The notes under the pieces: generated by a model
Told to the model about the DNA's origin: nothing
What the model saw: the letters and a program-made list of their open reading frames with translations, nothing else
Databases searched by the model: none
Source of the DNA: Jeotgalibacillus sp. S-D1
GTDB lineage: Bacteria > Bacillota > Bacilli > Bacillales > Jeotgalibacillaceae
Length of the DNA stretch: 64,000 nt
Direction: 5' to 3'
NCBI RefSeq assembly: GCF_004358665.1
Contig: NZ_SMZR01000004.1
Span: 124,001-188,000 of the forward strand
Made by a program: the position numbers and the translations under genes
In this document: positions 15,401 to 23,911 of the stretch, in pieces
Numbering within the stretch: position 1 is the stretch's first letter
How the letters are laid out: the number at the start of each line of letters is the position of its first letter

Positions 15401-16877
15401 TGGCAATATTGGCATCTTTGGTTCCTCGGGTTACGGGAAATCAACCACCATCCTTACCCTTTTAATGGGATTTGCCCGTCAAATGAATCCGGACGAATTG
15501 CATTATTATGTATTTGATTTTGGAAACGGAGCGCTGCTGCCGATTAAGCAGCTGGGACATACAGCAGATTATTTTCAGGTCGATGAGCCGAAGAAAATCG
15601 ATAAATTTATGCGGTTGATGAAGCAGGAGCTGGGCCGGCGCAAACAGCTGTTACAGCAAAAAGAAGTCAGTCACATCAAGCTCTATAATGAATTAAGTGA
15701 GGAAAAACTTCCGCTGGTCTTCATTGTCGTTGATAATTTCGATCTGGTTAAAGAAGAGCTGCAGGAAATTGAGATGCAGTTTACTCAAATTGCCCGGGAT
15801 GGACAATCTTTAGGTGTTTATATGATTTTAACAGCTACACGTGTGAATGCAGTCCGCCAGGCGCTTCTTAATTCTTTAAAAACCAAAGTGATCCATTACC
15901 TGATGGATACCAGTGAGGCATACACCCTGGCAGGCAGACTGCCATTTGAAATAGAATCCATTCCTGGCCGTGCTGTTATTAAAAAAGAGCAAGCTGTGTT
16001 CACTCAGATATCGCTGCCGGTTGAAGGTGAAACGGATTTGGAGCTGTTTGAAAATATCCGGGAAGAGATTCAGGAGCTTAACAGGAAGTATGAGTTTTCT
16101 CAAAAACCAGAAGGCGTGCCGATGCTGCCGTCCGAACTTCCGCTGCCAGTGTTTACGCAGCAGTATGCGGGTGATCGGAAAAATGGGCTGGTTCCGATTG
16201 GACTGGATGAAGAAACCGTCCAGCCTGTTCATATAGAACTGGCAAAAGGGAATCACTGGCTTATTGTCGGGTCCTCTCAAAAAGGGAAAACCAATGTTTT
16301 GAAAATATTGCTCCGTGATCTGCTTGAAGAGGAACAGCAGTCAATTGGTTTGTTCGACTCTATTGACAGGGGATTATCGAGCTATTCAAATGAAGAAGGC
16401 ATTGATTATCTGCAGTCAAAGGAACAAATTGAAGAGTGGCTTGCGGGGGTTCAAGTAATCGTTGGCAACCGGTCTGACCAATATACAGCTGCTCTTGAAG
16501 GGCATGCCCCGGTACCTGTTTTCAAGCCGATTGTTCTTATAATCGATGGTGTTGGACGTTTCCAGCAAACCATTACACCTGCATTGCAGGATAAAATCGC
16601 ATCGTTTATGAAGCAGTACAGCTACCTTGGCTTCTCCGTTATTGTTGCAGGAAACAGCAATGAGCTATCAAAAGGGTTTGATTCCTTAACAACAGAATTA
16701 AAGCAAATTCGTCAAGCCATTCTATTAATGAAAAAATCCGATCAGAACCTGTTCACTCTGTCATTTACCCGAAATGAAGAAGAGGTCCTTCCTGGCTACG
16801 GCTATTTCATTAAAAATGGAAGAGAAAAAAGGATTCAAATTCCATTATATGTAGCAGAAAGGAATGTACCTGAATGA
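12420..16877 (+). CDS. essC: Type VII secretion FtsK/SpoIIIE ATPase EssC (YukBA)
   Basis: The motor that recognises and drives out WXG100 and LXG substrates. The 1485 residues show two N-terminal FHA-like domains (FHA-type GRDLYVNGE near 145), a hydrophobic pair of membrane helices (~240-290), then three P-loop modules. Walker A motifs are GTTGSGKS (~678), GSSGYGKS (~1000) and GSSQKGKT (~1280). Only the first has a full Walker B with catalytic Glu (LFLISDEF); the second and third end in VVDNFD and IIDGVG, so they are probably ATP-binding but weakly hydrolytic. ATG 12420 overlaps the essB stop; a GTG one codon earlier is possible. Confidence 0.95.
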   Translation: MEQLTVFYDDTLQRHEFDPLSFDTLTIGPSIKDTIAIRSLNDSIQFKKADEQIDIMFKDHLEAKLNIGTALTLQIQGKTLTFHWIEIPQMEQLFYIGGEEEVFFSSLEQADAHVYCHDPAVMASSTSEWSIARQSAGWTLIPSGRDLYVNGERKTTRTSIQNGDLIEWASSRLMIMDEDLLSIRSETETFSNLPRTMEPTTEMKKNYPVYRRTPRMVYELPEERVQMTFPSQESENNNRGLWLIILPPLMMLMVMVIIALIQPRGLFIIISAVMFMTTIMTSTVQFFRERKNHKKRKEKRLKVYTAYLQQKRQELHELAAKQKEVLQFHYPDFEDMKYLTSHISDRIWERTLTSSDFLHVRLGTGEVPSSYDVSLSNADLSNREIDDLLEQAQQLEMHYKQVKQAPVVMNIAQGAVGLIGKQSIVKNELHQLVGQLAFSHSYHDLRFVFITHENEYKSWEWMKWLPHFGLPNSYAKGFIYNEQSRDQLLSTIYEWIRERELEEEKDALFVPHFVFVITNQLLIADHVIMEYLEGEYAHLGLSVIFAAESKESLSDNIHTLVRYINEQEGDILIQEKKAVRIPFQLDEMKKETNEHFARRLRSLDHQVGMTNSIPNSVSYMDLFKAGDVADLQIDQRWRTSESAKSLSVPIGLKGKEDLVELNLHEKAHGPHGLLAGTTGSGKSEFLQTYILSLAVHFHPHEVAFLLIDYKGGGMAQPFKNMPHLLGTITNIEGSKNFSARALASIKSELKRRQRLFDQYTVNHINEYTKLYKQGEAEVPMPHLFLISDEFAELKTEEPEFIRELVSAARIGRSLGVHLILATQKPGGIIDDQIWSNARFRIALKVQDASDSREILKNADASHITVTGRGYLQVGNNEVYELFQSAWSGAAYQQETMANEDEVALVTDLGLIPLSSISTEEERKSSGITEIEAIVDEIERIQHALNIEQLPSPWLPPLPSRIVMSSEESGSLEFALIDEPEMQLQTPYAYKLMDDGNIGIFGSSGYGKSTTILTLLMGFARQMNPDELHYYVFDFGNGALLPIKQLGHTADYFQVDEPKKIDKFMRLMKQELGRRKQLLQQKEVSHIKLYNELSEEKLPLVFIVVDNFDLVKEELQEIEMQFTQIARDGQSLGVYMILTATRVNAVRQALLNSLKTKVIHYLMDTSEAYTLAGRLPFEIESIPGRAVIKKEQAVFTQISLPVEGETDLELFENIREEIQELNRKYEFSQKPEGVPMLPSELPLPVFTQQYAGDRKNGLVPIGLDEETVQPVHIELAKGNHWLIVGSSQKGKTNVLKILLRDLLEEEQQSIGLFDSIDRGLSSYSNEEGIDYLQSKEQIEEWLAGVQVIVGNRSDQYTAALEGHAPVPVFKPIVLIIDGVGRFQQTITPALQDKIASFMKQYSYLGFSVIVAGNSNELSKGFDSLTTELKQIRQAILLMKKSDQNLFTLSFTRNEEEVLPGYGYFIKNGREKRIQIPLYVAERNVPE

Positions 16878-19642
16878 CAGAACAACGAAAACATCTACTG
16901 AAAATGGTCGGTATCATGATTTATATCATGGTACTCCCGATTTTATTTTTCACCTACATTGGAGATAATCCAAACCGGGTGACAGAGCAAATGACAAGAG
17001 AGATTGCCATAGTCAATGAAGACACGGGAGCAGAGCAAGATGGTCTTTCGTTTAAATTTGGGCAGGAGGTATCTGCCCTGATAAACGAAAATTCGAATTA
17101 TAACTGGACCGTTGTTGGCCGCAGCGCAGCAGAAAGTGGATTGGAAGAGCGTGCTTATGATGCAGTACTCTATGTTCCATCGGATTTTTCAGAGCATGTG
17201 TTAAAGTTCAGAGACCGCTCTCCATCAAAAGCATCGATCGAATTTGAATTGCAGCCTCAGCTGAATGCGAAAAATAGCGAACGTGTTCAGCGTGAATTAG
17301 AAATGGCTCGCAATGAAATTAATGGAGAAATGTCGACGATTTATTGGAGCTATATCGGCCAGGAAATTGATCATGTGAAAGTGGCTTTCACAGAAATTCT
17401 AAACAAGGAAATCGCGTTCCAAAATGCCATGAACTCATTCTACAGCAGCGGCTCCCAAACACTGGCTGAAGATATTGAAGACCAGAGCGGTTTATTAGCC
17501 CAGCTGAAATCCTCAATTGAAGAGGGGAGTGATGGTGCAGAAGAGCGGGTTCAAACGGTGGAAGAAGCAGATCAATATCTTGAGGGATTTCTTGAGGATG
17601 TTGATGCTTACCGCGAATACCAGCAGGAACAGCAAGCTTTATTAAATGAGACATATGCAGAAAGCAAGCGTTTAATTGAGGATAGCAGTGCAGCCCTTGC
17701 TGCAGAGCAAAATCAGGCTATGCTGTCATATGGAGAGCAGCAGGAAGCTGTATTGAATAACGTTAACGGAATACAAGAACAAATTGACGTGACCAGCGAA
17801 CTGGCGAATCAGCTAAGTGATCAGCGTGAAGGTGCGATGGGTCAGCAGATACAAGAGCTGTATGAGCTGCAGGAAGTTCTGCTGGAAACGTACAAGCAGG
17901 ACTTGTATGTTACGAGCCTGGATCAAATTCAAAATGTATTAATCCCTCTGCGCAACGGACTGGTGGCAGGTGGAGCGCCTGTTGAAGAAGTTCCGGGCGG
18001 AGGAGAAGAAATAGTCGAAGAAGCCATTTTAGACAGCATTGAAGAAGAACGGGCTGGCCTTTTGGAAACTGTAACGAAAGTAGGAGAAGTGCAGGAAACA
18101 ATTTCAGCGGTGCCCGTTGAACAGCTCCCTGAAGGTGAAGGCATCGTGGCAGCGCTCGGCGAAGTAACGTCATCTCTGCAGGCTATTGACGCCGGTTTGG
18201 AAGAGAAACAGCAGTCCGACTTGGAATGGCAGACTCTTTATAATCAATTGGTTGAGCAGCTTCAATCGACTGAACCTGAGATTCCGCAGGAGGATGAGTC
18301 CTTCAAGGAAACGCTGCAGGCAATTGAAGCAGAGATCGTTGGATCAGACGTACTGTCGAGCTCCCGCAAGTCAGCACTGGGTGCTGCCTTTAACCAGGAG
18401 TTGAATGAAAAAGAAGGCAGTGCACTCATCACCTATGCCCGTGTGCTTGGTGAATACGGGCAGCTTGTGAAGGAACTGGAGAAAACAGATGATCCGGTTG
18501 CTGACGAATTGCTGGCAAATGAAGAGCTGTTACTAAACTACCAGCGTATTCTTGCCGTTGATTCACGTGAGCAGCAGGCGTGGGACCAGCTAAGCGGTTC
18601 GATGGCTGTGGCAGAGGATGAAGTAAACAATTTCTCTGCTCAGACAGAGGGGTTAATGGATAATTACGACTCCATTATCAATGAGCAGCAAGGAATTATT
18701 TTAACTGAACTGGATACGATTATCGCTAGCACAGAAAACCTGGCTTCAACCCTTACTCAGACAAATTCAAATGAAGCAGAGGAAAGCAGTGCACTTGTGA
18801 ACGGTTCGCAGGCTGCACAACTTCAGCAGCAGGTTGGCGGCGAGCTGACCGCTTTAAACGGACTGATGAAGTCTTTATCAGAACGTCAGGATGGAGTCAT
18901 TAACTACACTGCTGAACTACAGACGGAAGTGGACCGGGTTCAGCAGGAATCCAATGCACTCAATCAAAATTGGGGAGAAAACATTCTGTTTACCGAAAAT
19001 GTTGCGGCGGATTTAAACGAAATCTTTGATAATGCCAGAGTGGATGGGCAGGCCAATGGCTATATTTATGATTTTCTGTCGAATCCAGTGAATATTTCAG
19101 GAGAGGTACTGGAAGAAGAGACGGTGAATCTGCCACCTGTTGTGATGCTGGTCATCCTATTGGCAAGTGCTTTGCTAATCGGATTTTTTACAAACCACTT
19201 TGCTTTATCACCTTGGTTTGTCCAATTATCCCTGTTCGGATTGCTTAACTTGGTAGTAGGGCTGATGATCAGTATATTTGGCCTTACCATTTACCCGCTT
19301 GCTAACGACCAGGCAATTATGTGGTCAGTCTATACAGTTTTGCTGTTAATGGCGGCATCTGGACTGGTGTTTGCTGCATTTAGCTTTGGTTCAAGTGTGG
19401 GTTGGATTGTCACAGTGATATTAATGCTTTTATTTATCGCACCTTTGCTGGATTTGATCCTTCCAAACTTCAGCTTCGATGATCCGATTACCCGGGTTTA
19501 CTTGTCCATCCAATACGGAACACAGAGTCTGTTCCCTATGGCGGTCATTACATTAAGTTCAATCATTGTAGTTCTTTCACTTGTGTTACTTGCAAAAAAC
19601 TGGTTTAAAACGAAAGAGACAGCTGAAGATGAAGCAGCTTAA
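16874..19642 (+). CDS. esaA: Type VII secretion protein EsaA (YueB)
   Basis: A large membrane protein of the ESX machine; its B. subtilis counterpart YueB is the phage SPP1 receptor. The 922 residues comprise one N-terminal helix (~9-30), a ~720-residue extracellular stalk rich in Glu/Gln/Leu heptads (coiled coil), and five or six C-terminal helices from about residue 755. ATGA overlap with the essC stop shows coupling. Stalk length and sequence vary widely between strains in this family, consistent with surface exposure and phage pressure. The C-terminus overlaps the next gene. Confidence 0.93.
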   Translation: MTEQRKHLLKMVGIMIYIMVLPILFFTYIGDNPNRVTEQMTREIAIVNEDTGAEQDGLSFKFGQEVSALINENSNYNWTVVGRSAAESGLEERAYDAVLYVPSDFSEHVLKFRDRSPSKASIEFELQPQLNAKNSERVQRELEMARNEINGEMSTIYWSYIGQEIDHVKVAFTEILNKEIAFQNAMNSFYSSGSQTLAEDIEDQSGLLAQLKSSIEEGSDGAEERVQTVEEADQYLEGFLEDVDAYREYQQEQQALLNETYAESKRLIEDSSAALAAEQNQAMLSYGEQQEAVLNNVNGIQEQIDVTSELANQLSDQREGAMGQQIQELYELQEVLLETYKQDLYVTSLDQIQNVLIPLRNGLVAGGAPVEEVPGGGEEIVEEAILDSIEEERAGLLETVTKVGEVQETISAVPVEQLPEGEGIVAALGEVTSSLQAIDAGLEEKQQSDLEWQTLYNQLVEQLQSTEPEIPQEDESFKETLQAIEAEIVGSDVLSSSRKSALGAAFNQELNEKEGSALITYARVLGEYGQLVKELEKTDDPVADELLANEELLLNYQRILAVDSREQQAWDQLSGSMAVAEDEVNNFSAQTEGLMDNYDSIINEQQGIILTELDTIIASTENLASTLTQTNSNEAEESSALVNGSQAAQLQQQVGGELTALNGLMKSLSERQDGVINYTAELQTEVDRVQQESNALNQNWGENILFTENVAADLNEIFDNARVDGQANGYIYDFLSNPVNISGEVLEEETVNLPPVVMLVILLASALLIGFFTNHFALSPWFVQLSLFGLLNLVVGLMISIFGLTIYPLANDQAIMWSVYTVLLLMAASGLVFAAFSFGSSVGWIVTVILMLLFIAPLLDLILPNFSFDDPITRVYLSIQYGTQSLFPMAVITLSSIIVVLSLVLLAKNWFKTKETAEDEAA

Positions 19643-20117
19643 GCGTGCTGCAGTGGCATGTTTCCTGTTTTCTCTGTCTCTGGGGATTGTTTTACCTGCG
19701 CTTGCGGCCTCAGCCTCCGTTGTACAGCCGAATCTATACGAGGAGAAAAAAGTTGATTTAAATACAGACTATTTTCATGAGGATTCGCTGCTCGACCGGA
19801 GAGAAGGCCTGTCAGATCAAATCCAGTCGCTCACATTCGATGGAAGCAAGATTACGTCATTTGATCAGCTCAGGGAGGAACTGTTTCTTTCTCCAGTAAA
19901 AGAAACAAACACCATCACTTCCCGTGCACAGGAGCTGGGGCTATTTACAGATGAAAATAAAACATCAGTGCCTTACAGCTACTCAGGCCAGGAAACGAAG
20001 TCAGAATGGAATGTCATGATTGTGGTTTTTGCGATAATAGTGGCAGCCGCTGCAGGGGCGATGTTGTTTTTACTGGTAAAGTACTCAGCAAACGGGGCTA
20101 AAAAGACTTCCGCATAA
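19629..20117 (+). CDS. essA: Type VII secretion protein EssA (YueC-like)
   Basis: A small membrane subunit of the ESX system. The 162-residue chain starts at ATG 19629, overlapping the end of esaA by 14 bp; the frame is open further upstream but has no better binding site, and even here the box is weak, so translation is probably coupled. It has a hydrophobic N-terminus (ACFLFSLSLGIVLPALA, possibly a cleaved signal), a hydrophilic domain and a C-terminal helix (MIVVFAIIVAAAAGAMLFLLV). Assigned mostly by position, length and topology; sequence identity in this family is low. It is last in the operon. Confidence 0.75.
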   Translation: MKQLKRAAVACFLFSLSLGIVLPALAASASVVQPNLYEEKKVDLNTDYFHEDSLLDRREGLSDQIQSLTFDGSKITSFDQLREELFLSPVKETNTITSRAQELGLFTDENKTSVPYSYSGQETKSEWNVMIVVFAIIVAAAAGAMLFLLVKYSANGAKKTSA

Positions 20118-20135
20118 GACGTATATGTAAAAAGA

Positions 20136-20183
20136 AAAAGAGCAGGGCCGCCTTTCGAAACGAAGGCGGCCCTGCTCTTTTTT
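20136..20183 (+). terminator. Strong terminator closing the type VII operon
   Basis: A ~20-bp stem (AGAGCAGGGCCGCCTT with AAGGCGGCCCTGCTCT) with a short loop is followed by TTTTTT. An A-run on the left makes it effective in both directions. Confidence 0.92.
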
Positions 20184-20267
20184 GCATGGTAAGGACTTTT
20201 AGGTGATGGTGTCATCTGCACACATTTTCCCTTCATTACATATTATTTTGTTGAAGGGGTGGTGAAG

Positions 20268-21071
20268 ATGCACAACAAAAATCCAATTGAAACAGAACAA
20301 CAGGAATGGCGCAAATTACAGCTCCAAAAGCGTTTAAAAACATGGCTGACAATTAGTTCACCTGTTTTTCTTCTGCTTATCTGGCAGCTTTCCTCTATGA
20401 GCGGCCTGATTGACGCCAGATTTTTCCCGCCACCGACAGCCATATTGTCAACTTTTTATGAATTACTTACTAATGGTGAATTATTCCAACATATAAATAT
20501 TTCTCTGTTCCGAATTTTTGCCGGTTTTCTGCTAGGCGTGATTCCCGGCATCATTGTCGGATTATGCATGGGCTTGTACGCGCCAATAAGGCATTTTATT
20601 TCTCCTGTCATTATGGCTTTAATGCCGATTCCAACACTAGCCTTGCTGCCGATTATTTTAATCATCTTTGGCATTGGGGAAGTATCTAAGATTGTTACGA
20701 TTGCTGGGAGCGTCTTTTTTCCCGTGGTAATCAACACAGTAGCTGGTGTGATATCTATCGAATCCATTTACTTGGATGTAGCGAAAAACTATGGAGCGAA
20801 CAAAAAGGATTTCTTTTTAAAAATAGCGCTGCCGGGCTCTCTGCCGGTGATGCTTGAAGGTATACAAATGGGGCAGGCGATTGCTCTTCTAACCATCGTT
20901 GCAGCTGAAATGATGGGAGCTCAATCAGGAATTGGCTATTTAATCTGGACGTCCTACAGTGCATTTCTACTAAAGGAAATGTTTGTCGGGCTGATTTTAA
21001 TTTCATTTTTTGGTTATATCTTTTCGCTGTTATTAAGAGCGCTGCAACGGAAATTACTGCCGTGGAGGTGA
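20268..21071 (+). CDS. ABC transporter permease, NitT/TauT (SsuC-like) family
   Basis: The membrane channel of an importer for a small organic or inorganic anion-type substrate. The 267-residue chain has six predicted helices and the EAA-type cytoplasmic loop (KNYGANKKDFFLKIALPGSLP, ~170-190) that docks on the ATPase. The ATG at 20268 follows AAGGGG. It is the first of a three-gene operon (permease, ATPase, binding protein). The family includes sulfonate, taurine, nitrate, riboflavin and pyrimidine-precursor importers; nothing next to it settles the substrate. Confidence 0.88.
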   Translation: MHNKNPIETEQQEWRKLQLQKRLKTWLTISSPVFLLLIWQLSSMSGLIDARFFPPPTAILSTFYELLTNGELFQHINISLFRIFAGFLLGVIPGIIVGLCMGLYAPIRHFISPVIMALMPIPTLALLPIILIIFGIGEVSKIVTIAGSVFFPVVINTVAGVISIESIYLDVAKNYGANKKDFFLKIALPGSLPVMLEGIQMGQAIALLTIVAAEMMGAQSGIGYLIWTSYSAFLLKEMFVGLILISFFGYIFSLLLRALQRKLLPWR

Positions 21072-21075
21072 TGAT

Positions 21076-21855
21076 GTGAGCCAAAATCCTAAAATTTCGA
21101 TCCAGCAATTAACAAAAGTGTTTTACAAAAGGCAAAACAGTGTGACAGCGATTGAAAATATTTCTTTAGATATTGAAGAGGGAGAATTTGTGTGCATCGT
21201 CGGTCCAAGCGGCTGCGGGAAAACAACCCTGCTGCGCATTTTGGCGGGGCTTGAAACGCAAAGCTCTGGTCATTTTTCTATTCAGCAAAGCAAAAAAGAC
21301 CGTCCAAGCCAATCAATGGTTTTCCAGGAAAAAGGAATCCTTCCATGGTTAACGGTAGAAGAAAACGTAGCCTTTGGCCTGAAAATGCGGCATTTGCCAA
21401 AAGCACAGGTGAAAGAGCGGACGGATTATTTTTTAAAGAAAGTTGGACTGGGAAAGTTTTCAAAAATGTATCCGAAAGAGCTTTCCGGCGGAATGAAGCA
21501 GCGGGTCAGTATCGCCAGGGCTTTTGCGAATGATCCTGAAATATTGCTGATGGATGAACCGTTTGGCGCTTTAGATGAACAGAATAAATATATTTTGCAG
21601 GAAGAACTGCTATCGATCTGGTCTGAAACCAAAAAAACGGTTATTTTCATCACGCACAGCATTGATGAAGCACTGTACTTAAGTGACCGGGTCATACTTA
21701 TGAGTGCACAGCCCGGCAAAATCACAGCTGAAATGAAAGTTGACCTTCCGCGCCCGAGAAAACAGGAAGACATCCGCTCCAATCCGGAAATGGCGGCTAA
21801 ATTTTTAGAGATTTGGAAACATCTGCAGGAGGAAGTACAAGGATCAAGAAGGTGA
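21076..21855 (+). CDS. ABC transporter ATP-binding protein, NitT/TauT family
   Basis: A cytoplasmic ATPase driving the adjacent permease. The 259-residue chain has Walker A GPSGCGKTT (~42), the Q-loop in VFQEKGILPW, signature LSGGMKQRV (~136), Walker B LLMDEP (~157) and the switch His in ITHSIDEA. GTG at 21076 lies behind GGAGGTGATGAT, 4 bp after the permease stop. The spacing to both neighbours shows a single operon. Confidence 0.93.
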   Translation: MSQNPKISIQQLTKVFYKRQNSVTAIENISLDIEEGEFVCIVGPSGCGKTTLLRILAGLETQSSGHFSIQQSKKDRPSQSMVFQEKGILPWLTVEENVAFGLKMRHLPKAQVKERTDYFLKKVGLGKFSKMYPKELSGGMKQRVSIARAFANDPEILLMDEPFGALDEQNKYILQEELLSIWSETKKTVIFITHSIDEALYLSDRVILMSAQPGKITAEMKVDLPRPRKQEDIRSNPEMAAKFLEIWKHLQEEVQGSRR

Positions 21856-21869
21856 AGGAGTGAGCACGG

Positions 21870-22937
21870 ATGAAAAAATGGCTCGGCATTTTAGGAGTTC
21901 TCGTTTTGCTTTGCGGCTGTGCAGATAAAGAGGATGTAAAAGTCAACGATAGTGTCAGCAAGGATAACCCATCAGGGGATTTAGCTCCTCTAAGCAAAAA
22001 AACAAAGGTAGTCATCGCTGAGGATGGATCGGCTTCTGGAGCTGGATTTTATATTGCTGATAAAAAAGGATACTTTGAGGACTATAACATTGAAGTGGAA
22101 TTTGCTACTTTTGCCAATAGTGATGATATGCTGCCCGCACTTGCATCCGGAGAAGTGGATATCGCAGGAGGCATTTCGTCCGCTTCCTTCTTCAATGCCA
22201 TAGCCCAGGGGATCGATGTGAAAATCATTGCGGATAAAGGTCATAATGTAAAAGGAAAATCCTATTTCTCTTTTGTGATCGCTGCAGATAAACAAAACGA
22301 AATTAAAGAATACAGTGATTTAAAAGGCAAGAAGATTGCCGTATCAACCAAGCATGCCCTGGATGATTACATTTACCATCAAATGCTTGAGCACGCAGGA
22401 CTCAAGGAAGATGAAGCTGAATTTGTTCTCATGTCTGACTTTGGCAATATGCTTGCAGCCATCCAAACAGGCTCGATCGATGCAGCACTGCAAATAGAAC
22501 CGCTTATTACCCAGGGCATTTCGCAGGGAATTCATGTGCGTCTGGGTGATGCGACTGATTTTGCTCCGGAAGCCCAAATTGCCATGGTTCTTGGTTCGCC
22601 AAAATTCATGGAAGAAGAACAGGATGTATCACTGCGCTTTATGACTGCCTACTTAAAGGGTGTTCGGGATTATAACGATGCCTTCAAAAAGGATATAGGC
22701 AAAGATGAAATTATTGATATTATGACTCAGTACACCGCATTAAAGGATGCGGCTGTGTGGGATGATGTTTTTGTAACAGGACTTGATCCTGACGGCAAAA
22801 TGTTTATAGATAATATTCAGGAACAATACGATATGTACAAGAAAAATGGTGCCATTAAAGGCGAAATTAATTTTAAGGACGCAATTAATACGGAAATAAC
22901 GGAGAAAGCAGTAAAAATCATCGGGGAATATGAATAA
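21870..22937 (+). CDS. ABC transporter substrate-binding lipoprotein, NitT/TauT (SsuA/NMT1-like)
   Basis: A surface-tethered solute receptor for the preceding permease and ATPase. The lipobox LLCGC places lipid-Cys around residue 17. Mature features are the family opening (KVVIAEDGSASGAGFYIADKKG), the ALASGEVDIAGG segment, and the GSIDAALQIEPL hinge region, typical of the SsuA/TauA/NMT1 fold. The 355-residue length is slightly above the usual 320-340. The gene ends 6 bp before a strong terminator. The ligand is unknown; candidates from the family are sulfonates, taurine, or thiamine/pyrimidine precursors. Confidence 0.88.
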   Translation: MKKWLGILGVLVLLCGCADKEDVKVNDSVSKDNPSGDLAPLSKKTKVVIAEDGSASGAGFYIADKKGYFEDYNIEVEFATFANSDDMLPALASGEVDIAGGISSASFFNAIAQGIDVKIIADKGHNVKGKSYFSFVIAADKQNEIKEYSDLKGKKIAVSTKHALDDYIYHQMLEHAGLKEDEAEFVLMSDFGNMLAAIQTGSIDAALQIEPLITQGISQGIHVRLGDATDFAPEAQIAMVLGSPKFMEEEQDVSLRFMTAYLKGVRDYNDAFKKDIGKDEIIDIMTQYTALKDAAVWDDVFVTGLDPDGKMFIDNIQEQYDMYKKNGAIKGEINFKDAINTEITEKAVKIIGEYE

Positions 22938-22942
22938 TCCAG

Positions 22943-22977
22943 CACTGTCCAAAATTTCTTTTGGACAGTGTTTTTTT
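22943..22977 (+). terminator. Terminator of the NitT/TauT-type ABC operon
   Basis: A perfect 12-bp stem (CACTGTCCAAAA with TTTTGGACAGTG), TTTC loop and seven T residues. Confidence 0.93.
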
Positions 22978-23040
22978 GTGAACGACGGGCGTTTGTGAAC
23001 ATTCAAAAGGGTATACAGCAAAAAAAGGAGGGTTTTAGCA

Positions 23041-23486
23041 TGCCATTTGATTATGACCTGGATTTTGATCATATTGATTTTAGAGAAAAACCTGAACTTT
23101 ACCGTGTCGGACGCGGCGAGCAGGGTGTGTTAATGGTCGAGCCCTATAAAAGTGAAATTCTTCCCCATTGGCGATTTAAAACGCCTGATATCGCAAAAAC
23201 ATCCTCGGAAAAAATTTACAAGATGTTTCTTGAGTACAAGAAAAAAGATGATTTTGTCGGAATGGACATGGCCCGAAAGTTTATCCAAATGGGCTATACC
23301 AGAGCAAGACGATACGCTAATTACAAAGGAGGGAAAAAATACGATAAAAGTGGAGAGTTAAATGAGCGGGACATTAATGATGAAAAAGCAGAGTCTGCCG
23401 CTATTTTTGAAAAAAAGTGGATTATAGTACGGGAAGATGAAGAATACTTGAAGGCTAAAAAAGAACATCAGAAAAAGTACGGCTAA
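23041..23486 (+). CDS. DUF4385-type protein of unknown function
   Basis: The ATG at 23041 follows AAAAAGGAGGG, so the longer upstream frame is not used. The 148-residue chain is charged and aromatic, opening with FDYDLDFDHIDFRE, then the RVGRGEQGVL segment, LPHWRFKTP and a DMARKFIQMGYTRARRYANY helix rich in Arg and Tyr. I match it from memory to the DUF4385 family, found in many bacteria and some phages and without a known function. There is no signal peptide or membrane segment. It appears monocistronic. Confidence 0.65.
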
Positions 23487-23614
23487 CCAATAAAATTCAT
23501 CATTTGAGCTTATTTTGCATTTATTGATTATAATTTGTCTCTAATTACACACCCTAAAACAGATATTCCACAGTGAGTGTCATGTTTTATAATCCTGCTG
23601 ACGAGGTGATTCAA

Positions 23615-23767
23615 ATGAGCTCAAAAGATCAACTGGATCCGCAATCTCAAAAATTTCACCACAATTGGACACGGCCTAAGCATGCATCTTCGCAGGTGAA
23701 TGGCCACACCGAAATGTCCCAGCATAATATCAAGCTGAGAAGCGTGGCAAAAGCAGGGCGCCGGTAA
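23615..23767 (+). CDS. Small YpzG-like protein, 50 aa
   Basis: The ATG at 23615 is preceded by GAGGTGAT at 5 nt; the longer upstream frame lacks a site. The 50-residue hydrophilic product (DPQSQKFHHNWTRPKHASSQ, then VNGHTE) resembles, from memory, the YpzG-like family of short Bacillus proteins, which may be sporulation-associated but have no defined function. It is followed by its own terminator. It is rich in His, Gln and Asn with no acidic cluster, so it is not an alpha/beta-type SASP. Confidence 0.55.
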   Translation: MSSKDQLDPQSQKFHHNWTRPKHASSQVNGHTEMSQHNIKLRSVAKAGRR

Positions 23768-23773
23768 GGATTA

Positions 23774-23808
23774 AGAGAAGACTCGTATTGGTCGGGTCTT
23801 CTCTTTTA
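23774..23808 (+). terminator. Terminator after the YpzG-like gene
   Basis: AGAGAAGAC and GTCTTCTCT form a 9-bp stem with a 13-nt loop, followed by TTTTAT. Confidence 0.85.
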
Positions 23809-23911
23809 TGAATAATAAGGGTATTCATCATTTATTACAAAATGTTGTACATAAGTAGGATACACTACTCTTATAGAGGAATTACATAGATGGGAAAAGG
23901 GAGGCAAAAAA

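Noticed and set aside
10401-20183. Type VII locus as a horizontally acquired island
   Set aside because: No tRNA, integrase, direct repeats or composition change at the borders; gene order is the same as the chromosomal B. subtilis yuk/yue locus.
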